In this document: positions 54,204-64,000 of the stretch, one piece after another
How positions within the stretch are numbered: position 1 is the first letter of the stretch
Layout of the letters: the number at the start of each line of letters is the position of its first letter
NCBI GenBank assembly: GCA_913053875.1
Contig: CAJXGN010000006.1
Span: forward strand, 124,001 to 188,000
Direction: 5' to 3'
DNA length: 64,000 nucleotides
Source of the DNA: an uncultured Agromyces sp.
Lineage (GTDB): Bacteria > Actinomycetota > Actinomycetes > Actinomycetales > Microbacteriaceae
Translations under genes and position numbers: made by a program
Notes under the pieces: generated by a model
Seen by the model: only the letters and a program-made list of their open reading frames with translations
Databases searched by the model: none
Told to the model about the DNA's origin: nothing

Positions 54204-55609
54204 ATGCCGAGGTCGCCCTCGAAGTCGCCCTCCTCCAGGCGGTCCTTGACCATGGTGAGGAAGCGGGCCGCGTCGGCGCCGTCGATGATGCGGTGGTCGT
54301 ACGACAGCGCGAGGTACACCATCGAACGCACGGCGATCGCGTCGGTGCCGTCCTGGCTGACGACGACCGGGCGCTTGACCACGATGCCGGTGCCGAGGAT
54401 GGCGGTCTGCGGCAGGAACACCACGGGGGTGTCGAACAGCGCGCCGCGCGAACCGGTGTTCGTGAGCGTGAACGTGCCGCCGGCCAGCTCGTCGGGCTTC
54501 AGCTGGTTGTTGCGGGTGCGCTCGGCGAGGTCGGCGATCTGGGCCGAGAGGCCCGCGATGTCGTGCTCGCCGGCGTTCTTGACCACCGGGGTGAGCAGGC
54601 CGCGCTCGGTGTCGACCGCGATGCTCAGGTTCTCGGTGTCCGGGTAGACGATCGAGTCGCCGTCGACGGTCGAGTTGATGATCGGGTACGCACGCAGCGC
54701 CTCGATCGCGGCGAGGGCGAAGAACGGCATGAAGGACAGCTTGTTGCCGGTCTCCTCGAGGAACGCCGCCTTGGCCTGGTCGCGCAGTCGCGCCACCTTG
54801 GTGACGTCGACCTCGACCACGCTCGTGAGCTGCGCGGTCGACTGCATCGACACCACGGCGCGTTCGGCCACGACCTTGCGCAGGCGGGTCATGGCCTGCG
54901 TCGTGCCGCGCAGCGGCGACGGCTCGGGGCGCGGCTTCGGCGCCGCGGCCGCGGGAGCGGCTCCAGCGGTCGAGCGCGCGTCGAGCACGTCCTGCTTGCG
55001 GATGCGGCCGCCGACGCCCGTGCCGGTCACGGTCGAGAGGTCGACCCCCTGCTCGTTCGCGAGCTTGCGGACGATCGGCGTGACGTAGCCGCTGCCGGCG
55101 TGCGCGGGTGCGGACGGCTCCGAGGCCGCGGGTGCGGCCGGCGCGGCCGGGGGAGCAGGGGGCGCGGGCGGGGCTGCGGGCGCGGCAGGTGCCGCGGGTG
55201 CGGCCTGAGGCTCGGGCTCGGGCTTGGGCTCTGCTTCGGGCTCCGGCTCGGGTTCCGCTTCGGGCTCGGGCTCCGGCTCGGGCTCCGCTTCGGGCTCGGG
55301 CTCGGGCTCCGGCTCGGCCGCGGGCTCCTCTGCAGCCGGCTCGGACTCCTCGGCGGACGCTCCCGCACCCGAGCCGTCGCCGATCGTCACGAGCGGCGTG
55401 CCGACCTCGACGGTCTCGTCCTCCTGGACGAGGATCTCCTCGATCGTGCCCGCGACGGGCGAGGGGATCTCGGTGTCGACCTTGTCGGTCGAGACTTCGA
55501 GCAGCGGCTCATCCACCTCCACCTGGTCTCCGACGTTCTTCAGCCATCGGGTGACCGTGCCTTCGGTGACACTCTCACCGAGTGCCGGGAGGCTGACGGA
55601 TTCGCTCAT
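54200..55609 (-). CDS. sucB: 2-oxoacid dehydrogenase E2 (dihydrolipoamide acyltransferase)
   Basis: 469-aa E2 core: one N-terminal lipoyl domain with the lipoylated Lys in [12 protein letters not shown] (~43), a long Pro/Glu/Ala linker, a peripheral subunit-binding domain ([21 protein letters not shown], ~160-190), and a catalytic domain with [18 protein letters not shown] (His and Asp of the active site). In actinobacteria such E2 proteins serve pyruvate and/or 2-oxoglutarate dehydrogenase, so the gene name is provisional. lpd lies 64 nt upstream; lipA/lipB are nearby. Confidence 0.93.
   Translation of the reverse strand: MSESVSLPALGESVTEGTVTRWLKNVGDQVEVDEPLLEVSTDKVDTEIPSPVAGTIEEILVQEDETVEVGTPLVTIGDGSGAGASAEESEPAAEEPAAEPEPEPEPEAEPEPEPEPEAEPEPEPEAEPKPEPEPQAAPAAPAAPAAPPAPPAPPAAPAAPAASEPSAPAHAGSGYVTPIVRKLANEQGVDLSTVTGTGVGGRIRKQDVLDARSTAGAAPAAAAPKPRPEPSPLRGTTQAMTRLRKVVAERAVVSMQSTAQLTSVVEVDVTKVARLRDQAKAAFLEETGNKLSFMPFFALAAIEALRAYPIINSTVDGDSIVYPDTENLSIAVDTERGLLTPVVKNAGEHDIAGLSAQIADLAERTRNNQLKPDELAGGTFTLTNTGSRGALFDTPVVFLPQTAILGTGIVVKRPVVVSQDGTDAIAVRSMVYLALSYDHRIIDGADAARFLTMVKDRLEEGDFEGDLGI
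55200..55335 (-). repeat. Pro-Glu/Ala-Glu repeat encoding the E2 linker
   Basis: Tandem 6-nt units (PE/AE/KP codons; plus strand repeats of ggctcg/ggctcc and tcgggc) encode an [22 protein letters not shown] linker of about 40 residues. Such linkers give lipoyl domains mobility. The near-perfect hexamer repeats make length variation likely. Confidence 0.75.
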
Positions 55610-55673
55610 GCGATTGACTCCTTCACAGCGTGTGCGCTTCTTAGCTTATTGGTGTGTCTCGGGCCGCGCGGGG

Positions 55674-57047
55674 TCACATCGCGTGGAGCGGCTTGCCGGC
55701 GAGCTTGAGGAAGGCCTCGCCGAGCGCCTCGTTCTGCGTCGGGTGCGCGTGCAGCAGCGGGGCGACGTCCTCGGGGTACGCCTCCCAGTTGACGGCCAGC
55801 TGGGCCTCCCCGATGAGCTCGCCGACGCGGGCGCCGATCATGTGCACGCCGACGACGGGGCCGTCCTCGACGCGCACGACCTTGATCGAGCCGCTCGTAC
55901 CGAGGATGTGACTCTTGCCGTTGCCGCCGAGGTTGTACTCGTAGCTCGACACCTTGTCGTCGCCGAACTGCTCCTTGGCCTTCGCCTCGGTGTAGCCCAC
56001 CGACGCGACCTCGGGGTCGCTGTACGTGACCTTCGGGATGTTGACGTCGTCGACGACGATCGGGTTCTGGCCGGCGAGCTCCTCGGCGACGAAGATGCCC
56101 TGCTGGAATCCGCGGTGCGCGAGCTGCAGGCCGGGCACGATGTCGCCCACGGCGTAGACGCCGGGCACGCTGGTCTCGAGGCGGTCGTTCGTGAGCACGA
56201 AGCCGCGGTCCATCTCGATGCCGACCTCCTCGTACCCGAGGTTGTGGGTGGCGGGGCCGCGGCCCACCGCGACGAGCAGCAGGTCCGCCTCGACGGTCGA
56301 GCCGTCCTCGAGGGTCACGACGACGCCGCTGTCGTCCTGGGTGACGCCCTGGAAGCGGGTGCCGAGCTTGTAGTCGATGCCCCGCTTGCGGAACGCCCGC
56401 TCGAGCTGCTTCGAGACCGACTCCTCCTCGTTGGGCACGAGGTGGGGGAGCGCCTCGATGATCGTCACGTCGGCGCCGAACGAGCGCCAGACGCTCGCGA
56501 ACTCGACGCCGATGACGCCGCCGCCGAGCACGGCCACGCGACGGGGCACCCACTCGAGCTGCAGCGCGGTCTCGCTCGTGATCACGCGTCCGCCGATCTC
56601 GAGGCCGGGCAGCGTGCGCGAGTACGAGCCGGTCGCGAGCACCACGTTCTTGCCGGTGATCGTCTGGTCGCCGACCTGCACGGTCGTCGGGGAGGTGAGG
56701 CGCCCCTCACCCTCGACGACGGTGATGCCGCGCGCCTTGACGAGGCCCTGCAGGCCCTTCCACTTGCTCGAGACCACGCCGTCGCGGTAGGCGTTCACGG
56801 CGGGCATGTCGATGCCCTCGAACGACGCCTTGACGCCGAACTTCTCGGACTCCTTGGCGCCGTCGGCGATCTCGGCCGCGTGCAGCAGGGCCTTGGTCGG
56901 GATGCAGCCGCGGTGCAGGCACGTGCCGCCGAGCTTGTCCTTCTCGATGAGCGCGACGCTGGAACCGAGTTGCACGGCGCGCAACGCCGCGGCGTACCCT
57001 CCGCTGCCTCCACCGAGAACGACGATGTCAAAATTCTGCTCGGACAC
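55674..57047 (-). CDS. lpdA: Dihydrolipoyl dehydrogenase (E3)
   Basis: 457-aa flavoprotein reoxidising lipoamide with NAD+. FAD loop VVLGGGSGGYAAALRA, redox disulfide GGTCLHRGCIPTKALL (~C40/C45), NAD loop VAVLGGGVIGVEFASV, FAD motif YAVGDIVPG, and C-terminal catalytic HAHPTQNEALGEAF (His/Glu). GTG 57047 (SEQNFDIVV) is chosen, with GGGAG 9 nt upstream. TAAGGT (57153-57148, minus) may be its -10, giving a ~95-nt 5' UTR. Upstream of sucB. Confidence 0.95.
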   Translation of the reverse strand: MSEQNFDIVVLGGGSGGYAAALRAVQLGSSVALIEKDKLGGTCLHRGCIPTKALLHAAEIADGAKESEKFGVKASFEGIDMPAVNAYRDGVVSSKWKGLQGLVKARGITVVEGEGRLTSPTTVQVGDQTITGKNVVLATGSYSRTLPGLEIGGRVITSETALQLEWVPRRVAVLGGGVIGVEFASVWRSFGADVTIIEALPHLVPNEEESVSKQLERAFRKRGIDYKLGTRFQGVTQDDSGVVVTLEDGSTVEADLLLVAVGRGPATHNLGYEEVGIEMDRGFVLTNDRLETSVPGVYAVGDIVPGLQLAHRGFQQGIFVAEELAGQNPIVVDDVNIPKVTYSDPEVASVGYTEAKAKEQFGDDKVSSYEYNLGGNGKSHILGTSGSIKVVRVEDGPVVGVHMIGARVGELIGEAQLAVNWEAYPEDVAPLLHAHPTQNEALGEAFLKLAGKPLHAM

Positions 57048-57258
57048 CCGGATATCTCCCTTGCGCACCAGATCTGCGACACGGTCTGCCGCACGGATCG
57101 ATGGCCCGCCGACAGGCTGCACGGGCGAGTCGTTCTCGCCCCACACGACCTTACTACCCGTCGGCGGGGGCGGCGCGCGGTGCGGCCTGCACGCGAAGTG
57201 TTCGCTCTGGGCATGGTCGCGCACGGCGCCGGCGGGCGGGCCGCGGCATCCGCGTCGT

Positions 57259-57264
57259 TAGCAT
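57259..57264 (+). promoter_or_regulatory. -10 box of the PAC2 gene (leaderless)
   Basis: TAGCAT, 7 nt before ATG 57272. Confidence 0.5.
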
Positions 57265-57271
57265 TGAAGGC

Positions 57272-58195
57272 ATGCGAGACCCCCGCGAACTGTACGAGCT
57301 GGTGTCCGGCGTCGAGGTCCCCGGGGGGCTCCCGCTGGTCGCGGGGCTCACCGGCTTCGCGGACTCGGGCGCGGCCGTCTCGCAGTTCACGACGTACCTC
57401 GTCGACACGCTCGACACCGAGCTGGTGGCCGAGTTCGACGTCGACGAACTGCTGGACTACCGCGCGAGACGTCCGGTCATCACCTTCGACCAGGACCACA
57501 TCTCCGACTACGAGCCACCGCGCCTGCGACTGCACCTCGCTTCCGACGAGCTCGGGCGTCGCTTCCTGCTGCTCACCGGCTTCGAGCCCGACTTCCAGTG
57601 GGAGCGGTTCGTCCGGGCGGTGCTCGACCTCGTCGACCGGTTGGGCGTCGAGACGGCGACCTGGGTGCACGCCATCCCCATGCCCGTGCCCCACACCCGC
57701 CCGATGGGCGTGACGGTGAGCGGCAACCGGGAGGACCTCGTCGAGTCGATGTCGATCTGGCGCCCCCACACGCAGGCGCCCGGCAACGCCCTGCACCTGC
57801 TCGAGTACCGGCTGCGTGAGCGCGGGATGCCGATCGCCGGCTTCGTGCTGCTGGTGCCGCATTACCTGGCCGACACCGAGTACCCGCTCGCCGCCGTGTC
57901 GGCGCTCGAGAGCATCAGCGCCGCGACCGGCCTGATCTTCCCCACCGATGCGCTGCGCGAGCAGGGCCGCGAGTTCGTCGGGCGCATCGACGAGCAGGTG
58001 GGGGAGAACGGCGAGCTCGCGAAGCTGGTCGGCTCGCTGGAGGAGCGACACGACGCCTACATGGAGGGCACGTCCCTGCGATCCCCGCTGACCGACGAGG
58101 CCGGAGAGGTGCCGAGCGCGGACGACATCGCAGCCGAACTGGAGAAGTTCCTCGCCTTCCGACGCACGCGCGACGACGACACGCCGCGCGGATAG
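57272..58195 (+). CDS. PAC2-family (proteasome-assembly-chaperone-like) protein
   Basis: 307-aa protein of the PAC2/DUF75 fold: LVAGLTGFADSGAAVSQFTTYL (G-x-x-D-x-G region), ITFDQDHISDYEPPRLRL, LTGFEPDFQWERFV and GVTVSGNREDLVESM. It is widespread in actinobacteria, with or without a proteasome; the role is not established. Predicted leaderless. It is followed by the sigA promoter region. Confidence 0.86.
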   Translation: MRDPRELYELVSGVEVPGGLPLVAGLTGFADSGAAVSQFTTYLVDTLDTELVAEFDVDELLDYRARRPVITFDQDHISDYEPPRLRLHLASDELGRRFLLLTGFEPDFQWERFVRAVLDLVDRLGVETATWVHAIPMPVPHTRPMGVTVSGNREDLVESMSIWRPHTQAPGNALHLLEYRLRERGMPIAGFVLLVPHYLADTEYPLAAVSALESISAATGLIFPTDALREQGREFVGRIDEQVGENGELAKLVGSLEERHDAYMEGTSLRSPLTDEAGEVPSADDIAAELEKFLAFRRTRDDDTPRG

Positions 58196-58205
58196 GCGGT
58201 CGAGG

Positions 58206-58236
58206 GGAATCCGTCGCCCCGCCAGCGGGTTATAAT
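58206..58236 (+). promoter_or_regulatory. Overlapping SigR/SigH-type and SigA-type promoters of sigA
   Basis: GGAAT (58206-58210), exactly 18 nt, GTT (58229-58231): the disulfide-stress sigma factor consensus. TATAAT (58231-58236) overlaps the GTT and is a perfect -10 for the primary sigma factor, with no good -35 (AATCCG at the expected place). In Streptomyces the principal sigma gene hrdB has a SigR-dependent promoter. Confidence 0.7.
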
Positions 58237-58251
58237 TGTAGGAAGGACCCG

Positions 58252-58297
58252 GTCAAGTCGGCCGTTCGCGTTGCCCCCGGCCTCGCATCGACTTGAC
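58252..58297 (+). promoter_or_regulatory. 9-bp inverted repeat in the sigA 5' UTR
   Basis: GTCAAGTCG (58252-58260) and CGACTTGAC (58289-58297) are perfect complements; inside, GCCG (58261-58264) and CGGC (58278-58281) can extend the stem. About 90-140 nt before the start codon and ~10 nt after the predicted +1, so it can fold at the mRNA 5' end. Confidence 0.6.
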
Positions 58298-58389
58298 ATG
58301 GGCCTTTGTAATGTCCGAAACGATCGTGCGGCCCGAGAGTCGGGCCCGGCGGCGCGCCGTCGCATCGATCGGACCCGAGAGGTTTCCCC

Positions 58390-59775
<1,386 letters not shown>

Positions 59776-59782
59776 GCCGCGG

Positions 59783-61048
59783 GTGCGCTACGCGCCGGCG
59801 ATCCTCGTCGGCCGGTTCGTGCGATTCCTCGCCCGGCTCCGCAAGCCCGGCGGGGGATCGGCCGTGCCCGGCCTCGTGGTCAACCGCCTCGCCCCCGGCT
59901 ACCTCCCGCACGCGCTCGGCGCATTCCCCGACGGTCTCGTGGTCGTCTCGGGGTCGAGCGGGAAGTCCACCACGACGAAGATGCTCGTCGCGGTGCTGCG
60001 TGCGCACGACCGTTCGGTCTTCACGAACCCGTCGACGGCGAACATCGCGCAGGGACTGACCTCCGCGCTGCTCGAGCGGGCCGACGTGCGCGGTCGCGTG
60101 CCCGGCGACCTCGCGGTGCTCGAGATGGACGAGGGCCACGGCGCGCGCGTGACGGCGGACCTGCCCCCCGACGTGGTCGTGCTCACCAACGTGATGGTCG
60201 ACCAGATCGACCGGTTCCACGACTCCGAGGCGGTCGCGGGGATGCTCGGTCGCATCGCGTCGCGCGCGACGAAGTCGATCGTGCTGAACGCCGACGACGC
60301 GTACCTCGTGCAGGTCGCCGCGGCCGCCGAGCGCGGGGTCGTGGTCGAGCGCTTCGGCGTGAGCGCGGAGGTGCTGGCCGCCGCCCCGCGCGGGCTCGGC
60401 AACGCCCGCACCGCCGGTGAGCGACTCGCGGCGGGCGACGGCTTGCGCATCGTCGGCCTCGCCGGCGACGTGACGACGCTCGAGCTGCACGGGCGTGCGG
60501 TCGACGTGCGGCTGCCCTCGCGGGGCATCCACTACGCCGTCGACGCCGCCGCCGCGGTCGCGGGCGCGCGGGCCATCCTGGGCCGCGACTTCGATCTCGA
60601 CGTGGCGGCGCGCGCCGTGAGCGAGATGCCCGCGGTGTTCGGGCGCGGCGAACGCGTGACCGTGCGCGGCACCGAGGTGGAGTTCGTCCTCGTGCAGAAT
60701 CCGTCGAGCTTCCAGCTCAACGTCGACGGCATCGCGCCGGGCACCGAGCAGATCCTGTTCGCGATGGGCTCCGACGTGCGCGACCCGTCGTACTTCTGGC
60801 CGGTCGACGCGTCGGGCCTCGGCTCGGTGCGCGTCGTCTCGGGGTCGAAGGCGTACGAGGCGGCGCTCCAGCTCGCCTACGACGGCGTCGAGGTCGGCCG
60901 GGTCGAGCCCGACCTGCCGACGGCCCTGGATGAGTTCCTCGCGCTTCCCGTGCCCGAGCACGGCGTGAAGACCATCGTGTTCACCGCCGACTCGATGCGC
61001 CGGACCCGGGCCCACCTCGGCCTCGCCGAGGCGAAGGAGGACGCATGA
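59783..61048 (+). CDS. murT: MurT-type Mur ligase (lipid II amidation subunit homologue)
   Basis: 421-aa Mur-ligase-fold protein with P-loop VVVSGSSGKSTTTKML (~56-70), central LEMDEGHGARVTADLPPDVVVLTNV and a C-terminal DUF1727 region. In MurT-GatD pairs it activates the D-Glu alpha-carboxyl of lipid II. Here it has no cysteine at all, so the C4 zinc ribbon of Gram-positive MurT is absent, and the usual NPAGFN-type motif reads NPSSFQ. GTG start; the 3' end overlaps gatD by 4 nt. Confidence 0.88.
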   Translation: MRYAPAILVGRFVRFLARLRKPGGGSAVPGLVVNRLAPGYLPHALGAFPDGLVVVSGSSGKSTTTKMLVAVLRAHDRSVFTNPSTANIAQGLTSALLERADVRGRVPGDLAVLEMDEGHGARVTADLPPDVVVLTNVMVDQIDRFHDSEAVAGMLGRIASRATKSIVLNADDAYLVQVAAAAERGVVVERFGVSAEVLAAAPRGLGNARTAGERLAAGDGLRIVGLAGDVTTLELHGRAVDVRLPSRGIHYAVDAAAAVAGARAILGRDFDLDVAARAVSEMPAVFGRGERVTVRGTEVEFVLVQNPSSFQLNVDGIAPGTEQILFAMGSDVRDPSYFWPVDASGLGSVRVVSGSKAYEAALQLAYDGVEVGRVEPDLPTALDEFLALPVPEHGVKTIVFTADSMRRTRAHLGLAEAKEDA

Positions 61049-61776
61049 CGACGCTGTCGGTCGTGAGCCTGTTCCCGAGCCTGCTGAACGTCAACGGCGA
61101 TGCCGAGAACGGCGACGTGCTCGCCGCCCGCGCACGCTGGGCGGGGCTCGAGGCCATGCACCTGCGCATCGAGGAGGTCGGTGCGCTGCCGGTCGAGCCG
61201 GACGTCATCGTGCTCGGTTCGGGCACGGATGCCTCCGCCGAGGCCGCACTCGAGCGCATCGCCCCGCTGCAGGACGAGCTGCGGCGCTGGGCGACCGAGG
61301 GCGTGCCGATCCTGGGCGTCGGCACCGGCATGGAACTGCTCGGCTGGGGCATCGAGTTCGCCGACGGCCGCACCCTCGAGGGGCTCGGAATCGTGCCGGG
61401 TCGGGCCGTGCCCCGCGAGGCGCGGGTGAGCGACGACCTGATCGTGCGCTCGAAGCACGGCCTGCTCGTCGGCTACGAGAACCACGCGCGCGACTACGTC
61501 GGTGCAGAGGGCTCTCCGCTCGGTCGAGTCGTGCGCGGCAGCGGCAACGGTCGCGGCTCCGGGCAGGAGGGCGTGGTGATGGGCTCCGTCATCGGCACGC
61601 ACCTGCACGGTCCGGTGCTCGCGAAGCAGCCGGCGCTGGCCGACGCGATGCTCGCCGCGACGGCCGAGCGACGCGGGGTCGCCTACGCCACGGGCGGGCC
61701 GGCTGCGGAGGCCGACGGCTATGCCGACCGGGCACGCGCGGTCATCCTCGAGCGACTGGGCGTCTCCGGGCGCTGA
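61045..61776 (+). CDS. gatD: GatD-like class-I glutamine amidotransferase lacking the catalytic Cys
   Basis: 243-aa GatD homologue (SLFPSLLNVNGDAENGDVLAARARWAG at start; GTHLHGPVLAKQPALAD near the C-terminal His186). Where GatD has the nucleophile (AxCGGYQ) this protein reads GVGTGMELLG, with Gly93 at the Cys position; the whole protein has no Cys. It therefore cannot release ammonia from glutamine by the usual mechanism. Coupled to murT (ATGA) with GGAGG upstream. A structural or repurposed partner is likely. Confidence 0.85.
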   Translation: MTTLSVVSLFPSLLNVNGDAENGDVLAARARWAGLEAMHLRIEEVGALPVEPDVIVLGSGTDASAEAALERIAPLQDELRRWATEGVPILGVGTGMELLGWGIEFADGRTLEGLGIVPGRAVPREARVSDDLIVRSKHGLLVGYENHARDYVGAEGSPLGRVVRGSGNGRGSGQEGVVMGSVIGTHLHGPVLAKQPALADAMLAATAERRGVAYATGGPAAEADGYADRARAVILERLGVSGR

Positions 61777-61809
61777 GCGCGCTCCACGTGAATCGCGCGG
61801 GAACGACAA

Positions 61810-61845
61810 CGGCCCGACGACGATCTCGTGATCGCCGACGGGCCG
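61810..61845. terminator. Hairpin between gatD and the DUF7455-like gene
   Basis: CGGCCCG (61810-61816) pairs with CGGGCCG (61839-61845), partly extended inward by CGAT/ATCG. It lies between convergent genes, so it may stop transcripts from both sides. Confidence 0.55.
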
Positions 61846-61863
61846 GGTGGGTCGTGGTGCGCG

Positions 61864-62100
61864 CTACGGGCGCGACTCCGAGACGAGGCGGCTCGACTCG
61901 TCGTGCCAGCTGTGCGCGATCTCGGACAGCTTCTCCTGGTGCTTGCGGCCGTGGTGCGCGCAGAACAGCAGCTCGCCGCTGTTCACGACGACGCGGATGT
62001 ACGCCTGCGCGCCGCAGCTGTCGCAGCGGTCCAGTGCGGTGAGCTCGTACGTCGGCTCGAGCTCATCGACCGCACCATCGGTCTCCGGGTATCGGGTCAT
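61864..62100 (-). CDS. DUF7455-like small zinc-binding protein
   Basis: 78-aa protein: TALDRCDSCGAQAYIRVVV, then ELLFCAHHGRKHQEKL, giving C-x2-C ... C-x2-H zinc ligands, and an acidic N-terminus. Common in actinobacteria opposite parE/gyrB-type genes; function unknown. The ATG at 62100 is chosen, as GGAGGAA precedes it on the minus strand. Divergent from parE. Confidence 0.8.
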   Translation of the reverse strand: MTRYPETDGAVDELEPTYELTALDRCDSCGAQAYIRVVVNSGELLFCAHHGRKHQEKLSEIAHSWHDESSRLVSESRP

Positions 62101-62266
62101 GGCTTCCTCCTGACGTACGTGCACCGAATTGCTTGGGTGCATCCATGAAAGCACGGCCTCCCTGTGGGTTCGTCCTGTGGCGACGGTATTTCGCTCAACG
62201 CGTACAGCCGGCGAGCGGATGCCGCGGGGCGGGGTGTCGGCGTCGAGCCGGCGCGGTTCGCGCGGG

Positions 62267-62272
62267 TAGTCT
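62267..62272 (+). promoter_or_regulatory. -10 box of parE (near-leaderless)
   Basis: TAGTCT, 8 nt before GTG 62281. Confidence 0.45.
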
Positions 62273-62280
62273 GGACGGTC

Positions 62281-64000
<1,720 letters not shown>

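Noticed and set aside
55200..55335. Hexamer repeats as a CRISPR or mobile repeat
   Set aside because: The repeats are in frame and encode the Pro/Glu linker of the E2 protein; there are no spacers.
58293..58298. TTGACA before sigA as a -35 box
   Set aside because: No -10-like sequence 16-19 nt downstream; it is better explained as the 3' arm of the 9-bp inverted repeat.

Overview
The window is a strongly GC-rich actinobacterial chromosome segment. Gene orders (phoH-ybeY-CBS protein-era; fasR-fabD-fabH-acpP-fabF next to aceE; glnA2-glnE-glnA1; lipA-lipB-sucB-lpd; sigA-murT-gatD-parE), the very frequent GGATGCC/GGCATCC word, and products such as DUF3145, DUF4191, a DUF7455-like protein, polyphosphate glucokinase and a PucR-type FasR point to the family Microbacteriaceae (an Agromyces-like genus is my inference). 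It is almost wholly housekeeping. I see no rRNA, prophage, insertion sequence or CRISPR array.

Layout. 1-7.8 kb: the 3' end of phoH, ybeY, a CBS/CorC membrane protein and era; a leader-peptide region and leuA; recO, uppS, a DsbA-like protein and a 54-aa Cys-pair protein. 7.8-12.8 kb: ybaK-like gene (minus), dus, dgt, dnaG. 12.9-18.6 kb: peptide-type solute-binding lipoprotein and ABC ATPase without permeases, tRNA-Asn, SLC13 carrier, azlC/azlD. 18.6-29 kb: def, DMT carrier, GT4 glycosyltransferase, tRNA(CAT), PfkB kinase, enoyl-CoA hydratase-fold enzyme, degenerate Nudix protein, GNAT, cation exchanger with an upstream mini-ORF, a zinc-ribbon/nuclease-like protein, a PolA-like polymerase and PadR. 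29-39 kb: DUF3145, CcdA/thioredoxin pair, the type II fatty-acid cluster with fasR, and aceE. 39-43.6 kb: tRNA-Val, VOC protein, Nif3-like, zinc-ribbon coiled coil, rnpB, ppgK, panB. 43.7-50.9 kb: the glutamine synthetase cluster, RDD and DUF4191 proteins. 51-57 kb: lipA, lipB, a membrane-anchored pseudokinase, sucB, lpd. 57-64 kb: PAC2 protein, sigA, murT, gatD, DUF7455-like, and parE running off the end.

How they work together: aceE, lpd, the E2 and lipA/lipB form the lipoate-dependent dehydrogenase system; the Fas cluster uses the acetyl-CoA made; GlnA1, GlnE and GlnA2 handle nitrogen, with a well-formed tandem GlnR box before glnA1.

Standout points: (1) a MurT/GatD pair in which GatD has no cysteine at all and MurT has lost its zinc-ribbon cysteines; (2) a leaderless leader peptide with four consecutive Leu codons before leuA; (3) a textbook GlnR box; (4) a GGAAT-N18-GTT (SigR/SigH type) promoter overlapping a TATAAT box before sigA; (5) many genes with a -10 hexamer 6-8 nt before the start codon, implying widespread leaderless mRNAs; (6) a pseudokinase inside the lipoate cluster.
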